Positions 32,022 through 41,155 are shown, counted from the first letter of the stretch. The stretch: DNA of 55,152 bases from an uncultured Lentisphaerota bacterium (GCA_903921725.1 CAIXRA010000067.1:1-55152); one strand, 5' to 3'. The notes: generated from the sequence alone by a model not told the origin. Numbers and translations are program-made.

Positions 32022-33122
32022 ATGCCATTCGACCACGGAACCGTCACCTGCCGCGTGTGCCTTCTGCCCAAGAACCTGCCGGAGGACGCGCTGAAACGCT
32101 TCGCCGCGCACGCCGCCGGCAGCCTGGACAGCGTCAAGGACGAAGTCCAGACCGGCTGGGTCAGCGGCCGGCACCTGCTGGAGCGCCGCATCGACGACGA
32201 GACCGCCATCCTCGGCGGCCATCTGCACCTCTGCCTGAGGCAGGCCCAGCGCAAGGTCCCCGCCGCCCTCCTCCGCGCCGAATGCCGCATGGCGGAGCTC
32301 GCGTTCATGGCGGAGAACAAGACGCCCGTCGTGAACCGCAAAGAGCGCAGGCGCATCAAGGAGGACGCGGTGCTCCGCCTGCTGCCGCAGATGCCGCCCC
32401 AGCTCTCCGGCACCTATTTTACCGTCGACGCCTCCGCCAAGCGGCTCTATCTCGGCGCGGCCTCCGACAAGCAGACGGAGAATTTCCTCGCCTTCTTCAG
32501 CCAGACCACCGGTGTCGAGCCCGTACCCCTCGGCCCCGAACTCGCCGCACGCGAACTTTTCGAGGTGAATCCGGATGCCGCGCCGCCGGTGAACTATTCG
32601 CCGGAACTGCCCGATGGCAACGCCGGCGGCACGCTCGGCCAGAATTTTCTCACCTGGCTCTGGTTCCTCCAGGAGGAGACCGGCGGCACCCTGCCGACGA
32701 CACAGCTCGGCGAGTTCAGCTACATGATAGACGGCCCCCTGAGCTTCATCTCCGAGGGCAACGGCGCCCACGAGTCCACCCTGCGCAAGGGTCTGCCCAC
32801 CCTCAGCGCCGAGGCGAAGGCCGCGCTCACCGTCGGCAAAAAACTCAAACGCGCCAAGATCATCCTGGCCCGCTCGAAGACCGAGATCTGGAACGTGACG
32901 CTGGACGCCGACACTTTTGTCCTCCGCACCATGAAGCTGCCGGAGGGTGAGGCGCTCGAGGCGAACGCCGCTTTCGAGGAACGCGTGACCGCGCTCCACA
33001 TCTTCCAGTCGCTGCTCTACGCCCTCTTCGAACGCTATCTGAAGGAAGTCCGCGACACCACGAAGTTTGGCGCCCTCCAGAAAGCCGTCAAGCAGTGGGT
33101 CCGCGACCGCGAAGGCAAGTAA
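32022..33122 (+). CDS. RdgC-like recombination-associated protein
   Basis: 366 residues from ATG 32022 with CGGAG upstream. The central segment VVNRKERRRIKEDAVLRLLP followed by a GTYFTVDASAKRLYLGAASD stretch and NFLAFFSQTTGVEPVPLGPE resembles the conserved middle of RdgC. RdgC forms a ring around DNA and modulates RecA-mediated recombination. The sequence is divergent, especially at the N- and C-termini, so the match is from pattern recall. It has no membrane or signal features. It is downstream of the tRNA and the inverted repeat. Confidence 0.65.
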   Translation: MPFDHGTVTCRVCLLPKNLPEDALKRFAAHAAGSLDSVKDEVQTGWVSGRHLLERRIDDETAILGGHLHLCLRQAQRKVPAALLRAECRMAELAFMAENKTPVVNRKERRRIKEDAVLRLLPQMPPQLSGTYFTVDASAKRLYLGAASDKQTENFLAFFSQTTGVEPVPLGPELAARELFEVNPDAAPPVNYSPELPDGNAGGTLGQNFLTWLWFLQEETGGTLPTTQLGEFSYMIDGPLSFISEGNGAHESTLRKGLPTLSAEAKAALTVGKKLKRAKIILARSKTEIWNVTLDADTFVLRTMKLPEGEALEANAAFEERVTALHIFQSLLYALFERYLKEVRDTTKFGALQKAVKQWVRDREGK

Positions 33123-33262
33123 GGTTCTCCGACCGCAGAGCCTCCCTCCGGCGCCGATGGCGGAATGTGCGTTTTTTTGCAAACGCGGCAAAACGGGGTA
33201 CGGTTTGCCCTGCACCGGATTCGCCATGAGGGCGGAGCCGATGAACACGGGAGCCGTCACCC

Positions 33263-34474
33263 ATGCACAGACCTTCCCTCCGCCGTATTCTTCCGCCGTT
33301 TCTTGGCCTGATGTTCGCCGCCGCCTCCGTCTTTGGCGAGGCGCCGCCCAACACGCCCGGGCGCTACAAACGCCTCCCCTGCGCCAAAGACCCGGCGTCG
33401 ACTTATGACCTGTTCCTGCCGAAGGCGTATGCCGAAAAGGCGGACACGCCGCTGCCCGTCCTCTATCTTTCCGCGCCGCACGCGAACCCCGGATTCATGG
33501 GGCTTGAGAGCTGGGCCGAAACCAACGGGTTCATTCTGATTTCCATCAACGATTCCAAAAACGAAAACCCCATGGAGAAGAACGATGCCATCCAGGAGGA
33601 CGTCCTGGAGAGCACGCGCACCCTGCGCCAGCACCACTGCCTGCGCTTTGCCATGGGTTTCAGCGGCGCGGCCTGGATGAGCGTCCGCCTCGCCAAACGG
33701 CATCCGGATCTGATCGCCGGGGTCATCCTTCTCTGCCACAGCGGAAACGGCGAGTACTGCCCCCCGCGCTGTTTTGTCGGCCTGCTTTACGGCCGCAAGG
33801 ACACCACCCATCCACCCAGCGCCGTGGAAGGCGCCATCAACTACTACAGCAGCCGGCGTTACCCGATGGCGTTCAAGGAACTGGAAACCGGCCACCAGCC
33901 CGCGCCCCTGGAGGAGCGCGTCATCATGCTCAACCGCATGTACGCCTACCAGCGGATCATGCATCCCAAGCTGACTGATGCCGAGTTCAAATCCGCGCTG
34001 ACGGAGCTGGACCGGGCGTCCGATGGCCTGGCCGCCGCTGGCGAGCACGCCAAGGTCGTGGAGCAGCTCGCGCCCGTCATCGCCCTGCCCAAGATGGCCA
34101 AGGACAAGGCCGGCACCAAGATGCTCGCCACCTGCGGCGCCTCTTTTGCCGCCTGGCTCAAGGGGCTGCCGCCCAAGGACGCCTACCGCCAGCTCGTCAA
34201 TCCCGACTACGCCGACTTGCTCCGGAAAATGACGGGCAAGCCCAAGTCCGATCTCGACAAGATCCGGGCCGACACCCAGAAGGACAAGGGCGTCCTGGCC
34301 GAAATGGCCGCCGACAAGGAATTGAAAAAGCTTGAGGAAGAGATGGCGCGGTCCAAAAGCCGCGGCGACTCCCGCCGGCAGGAGCAGATCCGGGAAAAAA
34401 TGTCGAAGCTGGCCGACAAATACCCGGGGACCGGCGCCGCGGAAAAGGTTTCCGCGCCACCCGCCAAAATCTGA
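33263..34474 (+). CDS. secreted alpha/beta-hydrolase-like protein
   Basis: 403 residues. Basic N-terminus and hydrophobic stretch (LRRILPPFLGLMFAAASVFG) form a signal peptide. An alpha/beta-hydrolase region spans about 45-215: LPVLYLSAPHANPGFMGLES, a nucleophile elbow MGFSGAAWMS (Ser134) and a possible catalytic His in ELETGHQPAP. The elbow is GFSGA rather than strict GxSxG, as in some esterase/depolymerase-like proteins. The C-terminal 190 residues are helical and charged (KLEEEMARSKSRGDSRRQEQ) and of unknown role. Substrate unknown. Confidence 0.6.
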   Translation: MHRPSLRRILPPFLGLMFAAASVFGEAPPNTPGRYKRLPCAKDPASTYDLFLPKAYAEKADTPLPVLYLSAPHANPGFMGLESWAETNGFILISINDSKNENPMEKNDAIQEDVLESTRTLRQHHCLRFAMGFSGAAWMSVRLAKRHPDLIAGVILLCHSGNGEYCPPRCFVGLLYGRKDTTHPPSAVEGAINYYSSRRYPMAFKELETGHQPAPLEERVIMLNRMYAYQRIMHPKLTDAEFKSALTELDRASDGLAAAGEHAKVVEQLAPVIALPKMAKDKAGTKMLATCGASFAAWLKGLPPKDAYRQLVNPDYADLLRKMTGKPKSDLDKIRADTQKDKGVLAEMAADKELKKLEEEMARSKSRGDSRRQEQIREKMSKLADKYPGTGAAEKVSAPPAKI

Positions 34475-34552
34475 CCGGCGCCGCGCTGGCAACACCGGCA
34501 TCCCGGTTTACATTGGTGGGCTTCAACTCACCTTTTGGACAGGACACAGCCC

Positions 34553-35830
34553 ATGAGCAGCTCCCCCACCCAACCCGTCCGCCTGCTGATTGTCGGCGCT
34601 GGCGACCGCGGCACCGGTTATGCGAAATATGCGGAAATCTGCCCCGACAAGGCGGCCGTCGTCGGCGTCGCCGAACCCCGCGACTTCCAACGGACGCAGC
34701 TCGCCCGGATGCACGACATCCAGCAGGCACAGGTCTTTACCGATTGGAAACAGGCCGTGGCGCAACCGAAATTCGCCGATGCCGTTATCATCGCCACCCA
34801 GGACGGCATGCATCTGGAGCCGGCGATTGCCTTCGCCAAGAAAGGGTACCACATTCTGCTGGAAAAACCGATGGCCCCCAGCGCCGCGGATTGCCGCACA
34901 ATCGAGGCGGCGGTGCGAAAGCAAGGGGTCATCTTCGGCGTCTGCCATGTGCTGCGCTACACGACCTACACCAAGGAGCTGAAGCGGCTGCTGGCCGAGG
35001 GCGCGGTCGGTGAGATCGTCACCGTTGACCACGTCGAACCCGTCGGCTACTGGCACCAGGCACACTCGTTCGTCCGCGGCAACTGGCGCAACGAGAAGGA
35101 GTCCTCCTTCATGCTGCTGGCCAAATCATGCCACGACCTTGACTGGCTGCGCCACGTCGTCGGACGCCCCTGCGAGCGCGTTTCCTCGTTCGGCCGCCTC
35201 ACACATTTCAAGCCGGAGAACCGCCCCGCCGGCGCCGCGGACCGCTGCCTGGACTGCGCCGCGGAGGGCGACTGCCCCTACTCCGCCAAACGCCTCTATT
35301 CCAAGTTCCTGGCCGACAAGAAGCACGGCTGGCCGCTCAGCGTCGTCATCAACGAGTTCACCCCGGAAGCGCTGGAGAAGGCCCTCCGCGAAGGCCCCTA
35401 CGGCCGCTGTGTCTACGCCTGCGACAACGACGTCGTGGACCACCAGGTCGTCAACCTGGAATTCCAGGGCGGCGTGACGGCTACCTTCACCATGACCGCC
35501 TTCTCCCACATGGGCTGCGGCCGGGCCACCCGCATCTTCGGCACGCGCGGTGAAATCTACGGCGACAGCGCCGTCATTACCGTCCACGATTTCCTCACCA
35601 ACACCAAACGCGAGATCGACACCCGCAAGCTCGATACTTCCGTCCTCGGCGGGCACGGCGGCGGCGACGGCGGAATCATGGAAAGCTTCGTGGACGCGGT
35701 GGCTACCAACGACCCGTCAAAGATCCTCTCCGGGCCGGCGGAGACGCTCGAGTCGCACCTGATGGTTTTCGCCGCGGAAAAGGCCCGCCGCGAAAAGCGC
35801 CTGGTCGAAATTGCGGAACTCGCAAAGTAA
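34553..35830 (+). CDS. Gfo/Idh/MocA-family NAD(P)-dependent oxidoreductase
   Basis: 425 residues from ATG 34553, with AGGA about nine bases upstream. A Rossmann motif VGAGDRGTGY (14-23) is followed by the family's EKP (104-106) and the HDLDW segment of the substrate domain. A Cys cluster RCLDCAAEGDCPYSAKRLY lies at about 240, as in a sub-branch of the family. It likely oxidises or isomerises a sugar or inositol derivative; the substrate cannot be inferred. murC begins 17 bp downstream on the same strand, possibly co-transcribed. Confidence 0.88.
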   Translation: MSSSPTQPVRLLIVGAGDRGTGYAKYAEICPDKAAVVGVAEPRDFQRTQLARMHDIQQAQVFTDWKQAVAQPKFADAVIIATQDGMHLEPAIAFAKKGYHILLEKPMAPSAADCRTIEAAVRKQGVIFGVCHVLRYTTYTKELKRLLAEGAVGEIVTVDHVEPVGYWHQAHSFVRGNWRNEKESSFMLLAKSCHDLDWLRHVVGRPCERVSSFGRLTHFKPENRPAGAADRCLDCAAEGDCPYSAKRLYSKFLADKKHGWPLSVVINEFTPEALEKALREGPYGRCVYACDNDVVDHQVVNLEFQGGVTATFTMTAFSHMGCGRATRIFGTRGEIYGDSAVITVHDFLTNTKREIDTRKLDTSVLGGHGGGDGGIMESFVDAVATNDPSKILSGPAETLESHLMVFAAEKARREKRLVEIAELAK

Positions 35831-35847
35831 CCGCCTTGGAACCCGCC

Positions 35848-37704
35848 ATGCCCACCGATTTCTCCGCCGCCGTGCTGCCTCCGCCGCCCGCCGCCGTCTT
35901 CATCGTCGGCATCGGCGGCATCGGCATGAGCGCCCTCGCCCAGTTCCTGCGCTGGCAGGGCTACGCCGTCGCCGGCAGCGACCGTGAACTCACCGGCCCC
36001 GGCCGCGACGAACTCTACGGCAAGCTCCGCAGCCAGGGGATCCGCCTCTTCCCGCAGGACGGGTCCGGCGTCCGCGAACTCCGCCCCGCCCTGCTCGTGT
36101 ACTCCACCGCCGTCGAGGAGGGAAACCCTGATTTCACGGCGGACACCGCCATTCCCCGCATGCACCGCGCCGAGGCGCTCGCCGCCGCGCTGAACCGCAC
36201 TCCCGGCCGTCAGATCGGCATCGCCGGCTCCTGCGGCAAGACCAGCGTCACCGGCTGGATCGCCGCCGCGCTGAAAGGGCTCGGCGAACCGGTCTGCGCC
36301 GTCTGCGGCGGCTACATGAACAATTTTATCACCGATACCATGCCCGGCAATTTCCACGCAAGCTACGACTGCGGGAAAGAGTCCGGGTTCATGGTTCAAG
36401 GATCAAAGGCCGGCTCCACCGTCACCCCGTCACACCGCCACACCGCCACACCGGTTCCCACGCCCTGGCTCGTCTACGAGGTGGATGAGAGCGACGGCAG
36501 CCTCGTCTCCTTCCGGCCCGATGTCGGCGTCGTGCTCAACATCGGCACCGACCACTACGACCACGCCAAGCTCCTCGAGCTCTTCGCCGTCTACCTTGGC
36601 CACAGCAAGGACGCCGGCGTCATCCTCGACACTCTTGCGGCGGAACTCGTCCTGCCCCCCGCCCTGCCCGTCCAGCGCTTCACGGAGTGCGCGGCGGATG
36701 ATGAAAGCCGGTGTGGCAGTGTGGCGGTAAAACGGTGTGGCGGTGAAACCGAAACGCCACCAACACCCGGCCCCACGGCCACCCCGTCACCCCGTCACCC
36801 CGCCACCCCATCGATTATCCAACCGGTCGGCTATGCGGCGTCCCCCGAAGGCATCCGCTTCATGCTGAGCGTGCCCTCACCCACGGGAATGCAGATTGCC
36901 AGCCCGGCACACGGCATGGACGAGCATGGACAGGCACGGACGACACGTGGACGGGATACCGCCACACCGCCACGCCGTCATACAGCCACGCCGGTTTCCT
37001 TCTCCGCCGCCCAGTACGGCCGCCACAGCGCGACCAACGCCGCCGCCGTGGTCGCCGCCTTGCTGGCCGCTGGACTGCCGTTCAACGCGGAATCGTGGGG
37101 CAAGGCTGTTGCCGGATTCCGCGGCGTCGCCCGCCGCTTCGATCATGCGGGCACGACGAAGCGCGGCATCGCTGTCTTCGACGACTACGCGCACAACGTC
37201 GAGAAAATCTGCGCCGCCATCGCCGCCGCCCAGGAAATTTCCACTCCCGCCATGGGCGCGAAAAATCTCATGTGTGACGGTGTGGCGGTGGAACCGTGTG
37301 GCTGTAAAACCCTTTCATCACCGCCCGGCAATGCCACCGTCACGCCGCCATGCCGCCACACCGCCGCACCAGGCTTGCTGGTCATCTTCCAGCCGCATGG
37401 CTACGGCCCGTTCAAGTTCATGCGCGATCCATTGTTGGGTGCGCTCCGAGCCCAGCTCCGGCAGCAGGACATCTTCGCCTTCCTGCCGGTCTTCTATGCC
37501 GGCGGCACCAGCACTTTCTCGCCGCAGTCCGACGAGGTCTGCGCCGAGTACGCCGCCGCCGGCCTGCGCGTGAAGAATTTTGCGTCCAAGGCCGAAGCCG
37601 CGGCGTTTGTCGCCGCCGGTGCGGACGGCATCCGAACCGTCCTTGTTCTTGGTGCACGCGATCCCGCTCTGCCCCACTGGTGCGCCGCTCTCGCCGCCCT
37701 GTGA
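35848..37704 (+). CDS. murC: UDP-N-acetylmuramate--alanine ligase (MurC/Mpl-type) with in-frame repeat insertions
   Basis: 618 residues from ATG 35848; normal MurC is about 450-490. Mur-ligase motifs are intact: N-terminal FIVGIGGIGMSALAQFL, P-loop GSCGKTSVTGW, EVDESDGSLV, NIGTDHYDH, the FDDYAHNVEKI loop, and the C-terminal LGARDP. It adds L-alanine to UDP-MurNAc in peptidoglycan synthesis, although the Mpl subfamily is not excluded. Four insertions at about residues 181-205, 286-323, 355-383 and 468-509 are encoded by related GC palindromic repeats and rich in Thr, Pro, His and Cys (for example TVTPSHRHTATP). Removing them restores a normal length. All preserve the frame. Confidence 0.85.
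   Translation: MPTDFSAAVLPPPPAAVFIVGIGGIGMSALAQFLRWQGYAVAGSDRELTGPGRDELYGKLRSQGIRLFPQDGSGVRELRPALLVYSTAVEEGNPDFTADTAIPRMHRAEALAAALNRTPGRQIGIAGSCGKTSVTGWIAAALKGLGEPVCAVCGGYMNNFITDTMPGNFHASYDCGKESGFMVQGSKAGSTVTPSHRHTATPVPTPWLVYEVDESDGSLVSFRPDVGVVLNIGTDHYDHAKLLELFAVYLGHSKDAGVILDTLAAELVLPPALPVQRFTECAADDESRCGSVAVKRCGGETETPPTPGPTATPSPRHPATPSIIQPVGYAASPEGIRFMLSVPSPTGMQIASPAHGMDEHGQARTTRGRDTATPPRRHTATPVSFSAAQYGRHSATNAAAVVAALLAAGLPFNAESWGKAVAGFRGVARRFDHAGTTKRGIAVFDDYAHNVEKICAAIAAAQEISTPAMGAKNLMCDGVAVEPCGCKTLSSPPGNATVTPPCRHTAAPGLLVIFQPHGYGPFKFMRDPLLGALRAQLRQQDIFAFLPVFYAGGTSTFSPQSDEVCAEYAAAGLRVKNFASKAEAAAFVAAGADGIRTVLVLGARDPALPHWCAALAAL
36388..36462. repeat. in-frame repeat A in murC
   Basis: Core CACACCGCCACACCGCCAC at about 36430-36450, preceded by CCGTCACCCCGT. 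It encodes STVTPSHRHTATPVPTP between the P-loop half and EVDESDGSL. Only one arm of the palindrome is present. Confidence 0.75.
36705..36815. repeat. in-frame repeat B in murC
   Basis: Left arm has tandem GTGTGGCGGT-like units (36711-36750) and right arm has CACCCCGTCACCCCGCCACC-like units (36780-36809), so the element is hairpin-like. It encodes a Cys/Thr/Pro-rich stretch (RCGSVAVKRCGGETETPP). Confidence 0.75.
36910..36995. repeat. in-frame repeat C in murC
   Basis: ATGGACGAGCATGGACAGG-type short repeats followed by ACCGCCACACCGCCACGCC (36958-36976). It encodes EHGQARTTRGRDTATPPRRH. Looks like two repeat families abutting. Confidence 0.7.
37250..37374. repeat. in-frame repeat D in murC
   Basis: Left arm GTGTGACGGTGTGGCGGTGG (37271-37290) and right arm CCACCGTCACGCCGCCATGC followed by CGCCACACCGCCGCACC (37334-37370). 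It encodes CDGVAVEPCGCK and TVTPPCRHTAAP segments. Same family as repeats A and B, with both arms present. Confidence 0.75.
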
Positions 37705-37933
37705 TTCTGAGCCGCCGCGCTACCCGGAATCCACCCGCCGCTCGCAATTGTTGCGACGCCGTATATACTAAAACATACAAACCGTTTGATACGGGCGGTT
37801 ATGTCGGGGCTGGGTGCGGGATGGCGGGGCGGAGGCCGGGGTGCCGGCTCCGGACGGGGGATGGCAAAGAGGCGGAGCGGCCGCATCATGGAGGGGTGCG
37901 GACGCCGGAAGCAGAGAAACGGAATCATCCATC

Positions 37934-38653
37934 ATGGAAGCAGCCATTCACCCGCGGCGCCGGGGACGGATTGTGGCCGGCCGCGCATTCTCGCTGGTTG
38001 AACTCCTCATGGTCATCACCCTGATTGCCATCCTCTCGGGGTTGCTGTTCCCCGCACTGGCCAGGGCCAGGGCCAAAGCCCAGCAGTGTACCTGCCTGAA
38101 CAACCTCCGGCAGCTCGGCACGGCGGCGCATCTTTACGCCGGCGACTGGGATGATCTGCTGCCGCGCCCTACGGCGACACCGGACGACGGCGCCAGCTGG
38201 TTCTACGCAATCGATCCCTACCTGCTGAACATCATCCCCGCCGCCAACGCGTCCCCGGCGCAGAAGACGGCCCCCGTCAAGCAGGATCCCGTCTGGCATT
38301 CCCTCAGCGCCGAGTCACGCATGAACTGGCGCACAATCAAGATGAACAAGAAACTGCTCGGCTCCCGCACCCAGGGGCCGTCCGTGACCAGCGCCGTGGA
38401 CGGGTGGGCCCCCTCATGGCGCAGGCTGGGTTCCATTCAGAAAATCAGCCGCACCGTGCTGCTGTTCGACGGACGCTGCGAGGAGGCGGGTTCGCTGGTC
38501 GACCGGGCACGTTTCGACGGTTGGGAGGTCTATGCGGCCCGGAGGCACGACAACGGCGCGAACATGGTGTTCACCGACAACCATGCCGAATGGCGGCGCG
38601 AAACGTCCTGGCAGAACGACCAGACGTCGCTGGAATGGTGGGTCGACCCGTAA
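37934..38653 (+). CDS. prepilin-like (type IV pilin/pseudopilin N-terminal) protein
   Basis: 239 residues from ATG 37934. The N-terminus carries a class III signal: GRA then FSLVELLMVITLIAILSGLL, with Glu at +5 after predicted cleavage before Phe19. This is followed by CLNNLRQLGTAAHLYAGDWD, and the C-terminal RHDNGANMVFTDNHAEW resembles the H-x9-DG-type motif of the large PVC-group prepilin-like families. It would be processed by a prepilin peptidase and sit in the inner membrane or at the surface. PVC genomes carry many paralogues and their role is unclear. The 229-bp gap upstream has an AT-rich TATATACTAAAACATACAAA stretch that may include the promoter. Confidence 0.88.
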   Translation: MEAAIHPRRRGRIVAGRAFSLVELLMVITLIAILSGLLFPALARARAKAQQCTCLNNLRQLGTAAHLYAGDWDDLLPRPTATPDDGASWFYAIDPYLLNIIPAANASPAQKTAPVKQDPVWHSLSAESRMNWRTIKMNKKLLGSRTQGPSVTSAVDGWAPSWRRLGSIQKISRTVLLFDGRCEEAGSLVDRARFDGWEVYAARRHDNGANMVFTDNHAEWRRETSWQNDQTSLEWWVDP

Positions 38654-38682
38654 CGACGCAGCCCGGCGAGAGCCGGGCAACG

Positions 38683-39396
38683 TCAGGGCTTGGCCGGGGA
38701 CGGCAGCGCCCGGCGGAGATCTTGGATGAACTGGCGGTAGACGTCGCCAAGCATGACCGGATAATTGAAGTCGTCGGGCATCACATAAATCCAGGCGACC
38801 TTGCTGTACGGTTCCGCCGTGTATGATTTCGTGAACAGGGTGGCGCCGGTCTTCGAGTCGAGACAAGACAGCTCGACGGAAAGATCATTGTAGACCGTTC
38901 CGCTCGGGAAGCCAACAAACCAAAGCAACGGGCCATACGCGCTCAGGCCGTAGCTGATGATGGTTCCCTTGTAGCGGGTGCTTACAATCCTGCCGCGGAC
39001 AACAAGGTCGCTTTCGCCTTTTTTAAAGTCGAAATATGCCTCGCGGAACAGGCCGGCGGCGGTGAACTCTTGGGCAAGCGCCTTGGGGAAGTCTTCGGTG
39101 GGCTTGTAGTTGACCCACAGGCCGGAGGTCACATGCATCTGCGAACCTTCGGGCACGCTGAAATCGGCCCAGCCAAACGCCGGAATCAACGGGATAAGGT
39201 AGATGGCAAGTCGGTTCTTGTTGGCGTTTTCGCGCCCGTCGTCAAACGGCAGAACGGCCACGCTTTTTTGCATGGGAACGGATGGCCTGTCTGCGTACGA
39301 GCCGGAACGGTAAACCCACGACTTCTGGGTCGCGCACCCCGTTGCCATGACCATCAGCAACCCGGCTACGGCCAATCGCATTGCGTGTGCCTTCAT
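38683..39396 (-). CDS. lipoprotein of unknown function
   Basis: 237 residues. Signal peptide and lipobox ATGC (Cys21) in MRLAVAGLLMVMATGCATQK. The mature region starts with VAVLPFDDGRENANKNR, the opening strand seen in CsgG- or LPP20-like outer-membrane lipoproteins that begin with a VAVLPF motif. The rest (PSGTVYNDLSVELSCLDSKT) fits a beta-rich periplasmic domain. An AGGGGGG run lies upstream of the ATG. It is followed, toward the left, by the convergent prepilin gene. Function not assigned. Confidence 0.75.
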   Translation of the reverse strand: MKAHAMRLAVAGLLMVMATGCATQKSWVYRSGSYADRPSVPMQKSVAVLPFDDGRENANKNRLAIYLIPLIPAFGWADFSVPEGSQMHVTSGLWVNYKPTEDFPKALAQEFTAAGLFREAYFDFKKGESDLVVRGRIVSTRYKGTIISYGLSAYGPLLWFVGFPSGTVYNDLSVELSCLDSKTGATLFTKSYTAEPYSKVAWIYVMPDDFNYPVMLGDVYRQFIQDLRRALPSPAKP

Positions 39397-39474
39397 GATA
39401 CGCCCCCCTGCCCCGGTTTTCTTTTCCCCGCCCCTCGTTAAACCTGAATCAAGAAGGTGGCACCCGTGGTGCTT

Positions 39475-40572
39475 TTACAGCTTGCCGATCCGCTTGAGCA
39501 CGGTCAGGATGTCGCCTTCCGGCGAGCCTTTCTGCCTGGCCACCTTCTTGACCTCGGACTCCATGTTGACGTGCAGCTTCTGCAGCGTGACATACTGGTC
39601 CATGGTCTTGCGGACCTTCGTCTTGGCGTGCGCCACCGTGATTCGGTTGAAGTCCTCCACCAGCTCGGCCGGTTTGCGCGAATAAAGCATCGAAACGGTC
39701 ACGAACGGCTTCTTCAGCCGCGGGTTCTCCACCACGCTGTAGACCGGTGTCGCCTCCACCGTCTTGAAATATTCAAGGATGTCGTAGAACGCGCGCGGGT
39801 CGCCGCCTTCCGGAACCTCGAGCAGGAACATTGCCTCGATCGGGTTTTCCGGCGCCAGCAGCAGCGGGTTCAGGTTCTTCTTGAGCTGCTTCGCGAAATC
39901 CTCGGCCGGATTGAAGTCGAAGGCCGTGAAATGGTTGAAGTACGGCTTGCTCCGGTAGAGAGTGAAATCCTCCCCGTCGATGTGCCCGTCCAGCAGCTTC
40001 AAATCATCGTTTTTGTGCGGAATCGCCAGGAAGGTTTTCAGGCTGTTGATTAGCAGGTCGTTGTACTCCTCCTCAGGCAGCTTAGACTCAAACTTCACCC
40101 GGTTCGACATGAGCACGATGTTGCCCGTGTTTCCGCTGTCCACCGCCTCGGACACGGAGCCCTGGAGGAATTCCGTCGTGTTCTTCACATACTCGCCCGC
40201 CTCCATCTCCGCATGGGGCAGCAGGAACACAAACATCGTGCGGTCCGCAAGCTCAGGTTCCCCGCCTTCCGAAATGGCGCCAAGAAGCCCCGTGCTGACG
40301 CCGGTGCCCGTTCCGCCGCCGGTGGAGCTCAGCACGATGTTCCCGCGGCACATGGGTAGCAGTTCGGCCCGTATGGACTGGAACGCCCGCAGGCCGATTG
40401 CCGGATCCTTGCGCGAACCCCGCAGCTGCCCCTGCGCCGCATGGTTCACGGCCAGTATCTTGCGCTCCGCCGGGAGCTTGTCCATCTCGGTCTGTGACAC
40501 GTTCACGATTGTCGCGCCCGAATCCAGCTTCATCGCGAGCTTGCCGCCCGCACCGCCAATGCCGATGGTCAT
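39475..40572 (-). CDS. TubZ/FtsZ-superfamily tubulin-like GTPase
   Basis: 365 residues from ATG 40570-40572, with GGAGGG eight bases upstream. A glycine-rich first loop GIGGAGG (4-10) opens the Rossmann-like nucleotide domain, and the tubulin signature GGGTGTG stands at 85-91 in LSSTGGGTGTGVSTG. A DGHIDGEDF stretch (195-203) is a candidate T7 catalytic loop. The size matches plasmid/phage TubZ and PhuZ (about 315-480 residues). Outside the signatures it is unlike canonical FtsZ, and no FtsZ C-terminal tail is present. It follows a small winged-helix gene on the same strand, with an AT-rich repeat region upstream, the layout of TubZ-TubR-tubC partition systems. A role in DNA segregation or positioning is inferred; a divergent division or cytoskeletal protein is the alternative. 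Confidence 0.8.
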   Translation of the reverse strand: MTIGIGGAGGKLAMKLDSGATIVNVSQTEMDKLPAERKILAVNHAAQGQLRGSRKDPAIGLRAFQSIRAELLPMCRGNIVLSSTGGGTGTGVSTGLLGAISEGGEPELADRTMFVFLLPHAEMEAGEYVKNTTEFLQGSVSEAVDSGNTGNIVLMSNRVKFESKLPEEEYNDLLINSLKTFLAIPHKNDDLKLLDGHIDGEDFTLYRSKPYFNHFTAFDFNPAEDFAKQLKKNLNPLLLAPENPIEAMFLLEVPEGGDPRAFYDILEYFKTVEATPVYSVVENPRLKKPFVTVSMLYSRKPAELVEDFNRITVAHAKTKVRKTMDQYVTLQKLHVNMESEVKKVARQKGSPEGDILTVLKRIGKL

Positions 40573-40718
40573 GTGAAAACCCTCCGGATTCTTGCCTTAT
40601 TGAAACCCCAAAATCGCACTGAAAACCTAACATGACCTACCATCCAGCTCCACGCACCTCTCTCCGTACGCAAAAAACCGCTTCAGGATAGAAATCGTTG
40701 CATGGAGCCGCCGCCCCG

Positions 40719-41120
40719 CTATGCGTTCTCGCCCTCCAGGAACGCCGATGTCCGCGGCGTGAATTTCTGCTGCAATACCAACTGCTCCAGTGCTTTGGCG
40801 CCGTACGGCGTGATGTACAGGTTCCGCCGGTTCCCCTCGTCGCGCGGCATGACAAAGCACAGCGCTGACAAATCCTCGACGATGGAGACCGCGCTCTGCT
40901 TCGTGCGCGTAATCCGATGGAACTTGAGGTCGTCGAAGCAGTTCGTGATGTTGAACTTGGCCCTGCGATCCTCCGCCTGCGCCGCCCACAGCAGTACCAG
41001 AAAGTGGGACTCCAGGAGTCCGCTGACCTGCGCCAGAAACAGCGCCGCCAGATCAACACCGCCGGCTGCTGTGCCGCCCGCCTTTTCGTTCCCCAAATTG
41101 GTTCGGATGTTTCGCGCCAT
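40719..41120 (-). CDS. small winged-helix DNA-binding protein (TubR-like candidate)
   Basis: 133 residues from ATG 41118-41120, with AAGG seven bases upstream. Residues about 38-110 form a MarR/ArsR-type winged helix: LLESHFLVLLWAAQAEDRRA, recognition helix region ITRTKQSAVSIVEDLSALCF, and wing MPRDEGNRRNLYITPYGAKA. TubR proteins are also small winged-helix dimers encoded directly upstream of tubZ. The predicted -10 (TATAGT, complement of 41162-41167) lies within an ACTATACT repeat of the upstream region, so autoregulation is likely. The gap to the GTPase gene is 146 bp. No family beyond winged helix is certain. Confidence 0.75.
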   Translation of the reverse strand: MARNIRTNLGNEKAGGTAAGGVDLAALFLAQVSGLLESHFLVLLWAAQAEDRRAKFNITNCFDDLKFHRITRTKQSAVSIVEDLSALCFVMPRDEGNRRNLYITPYGAKALEQLVLQQKFTPRTSAFLEGENA

Positions 41121-41155
41121 TGATGGACCTTTTTAGGCGGCTCCCCGCTTGATGC

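Noticed and set aside
31917..34501. Two long minus-strand frames opposite the RdgC-like and hydrolase genes
   Set aside because: Sense-strand genes have signal peptide, Shine-Dalgarno and family motifs; the antisense frames have none.
36388..37374. Could the repetitive segments of murC be a CRISPR array?
   Set aside because: Units are palindromic and irregularly spaced within a coding frame, without uniform spacers; no cas genes are present.
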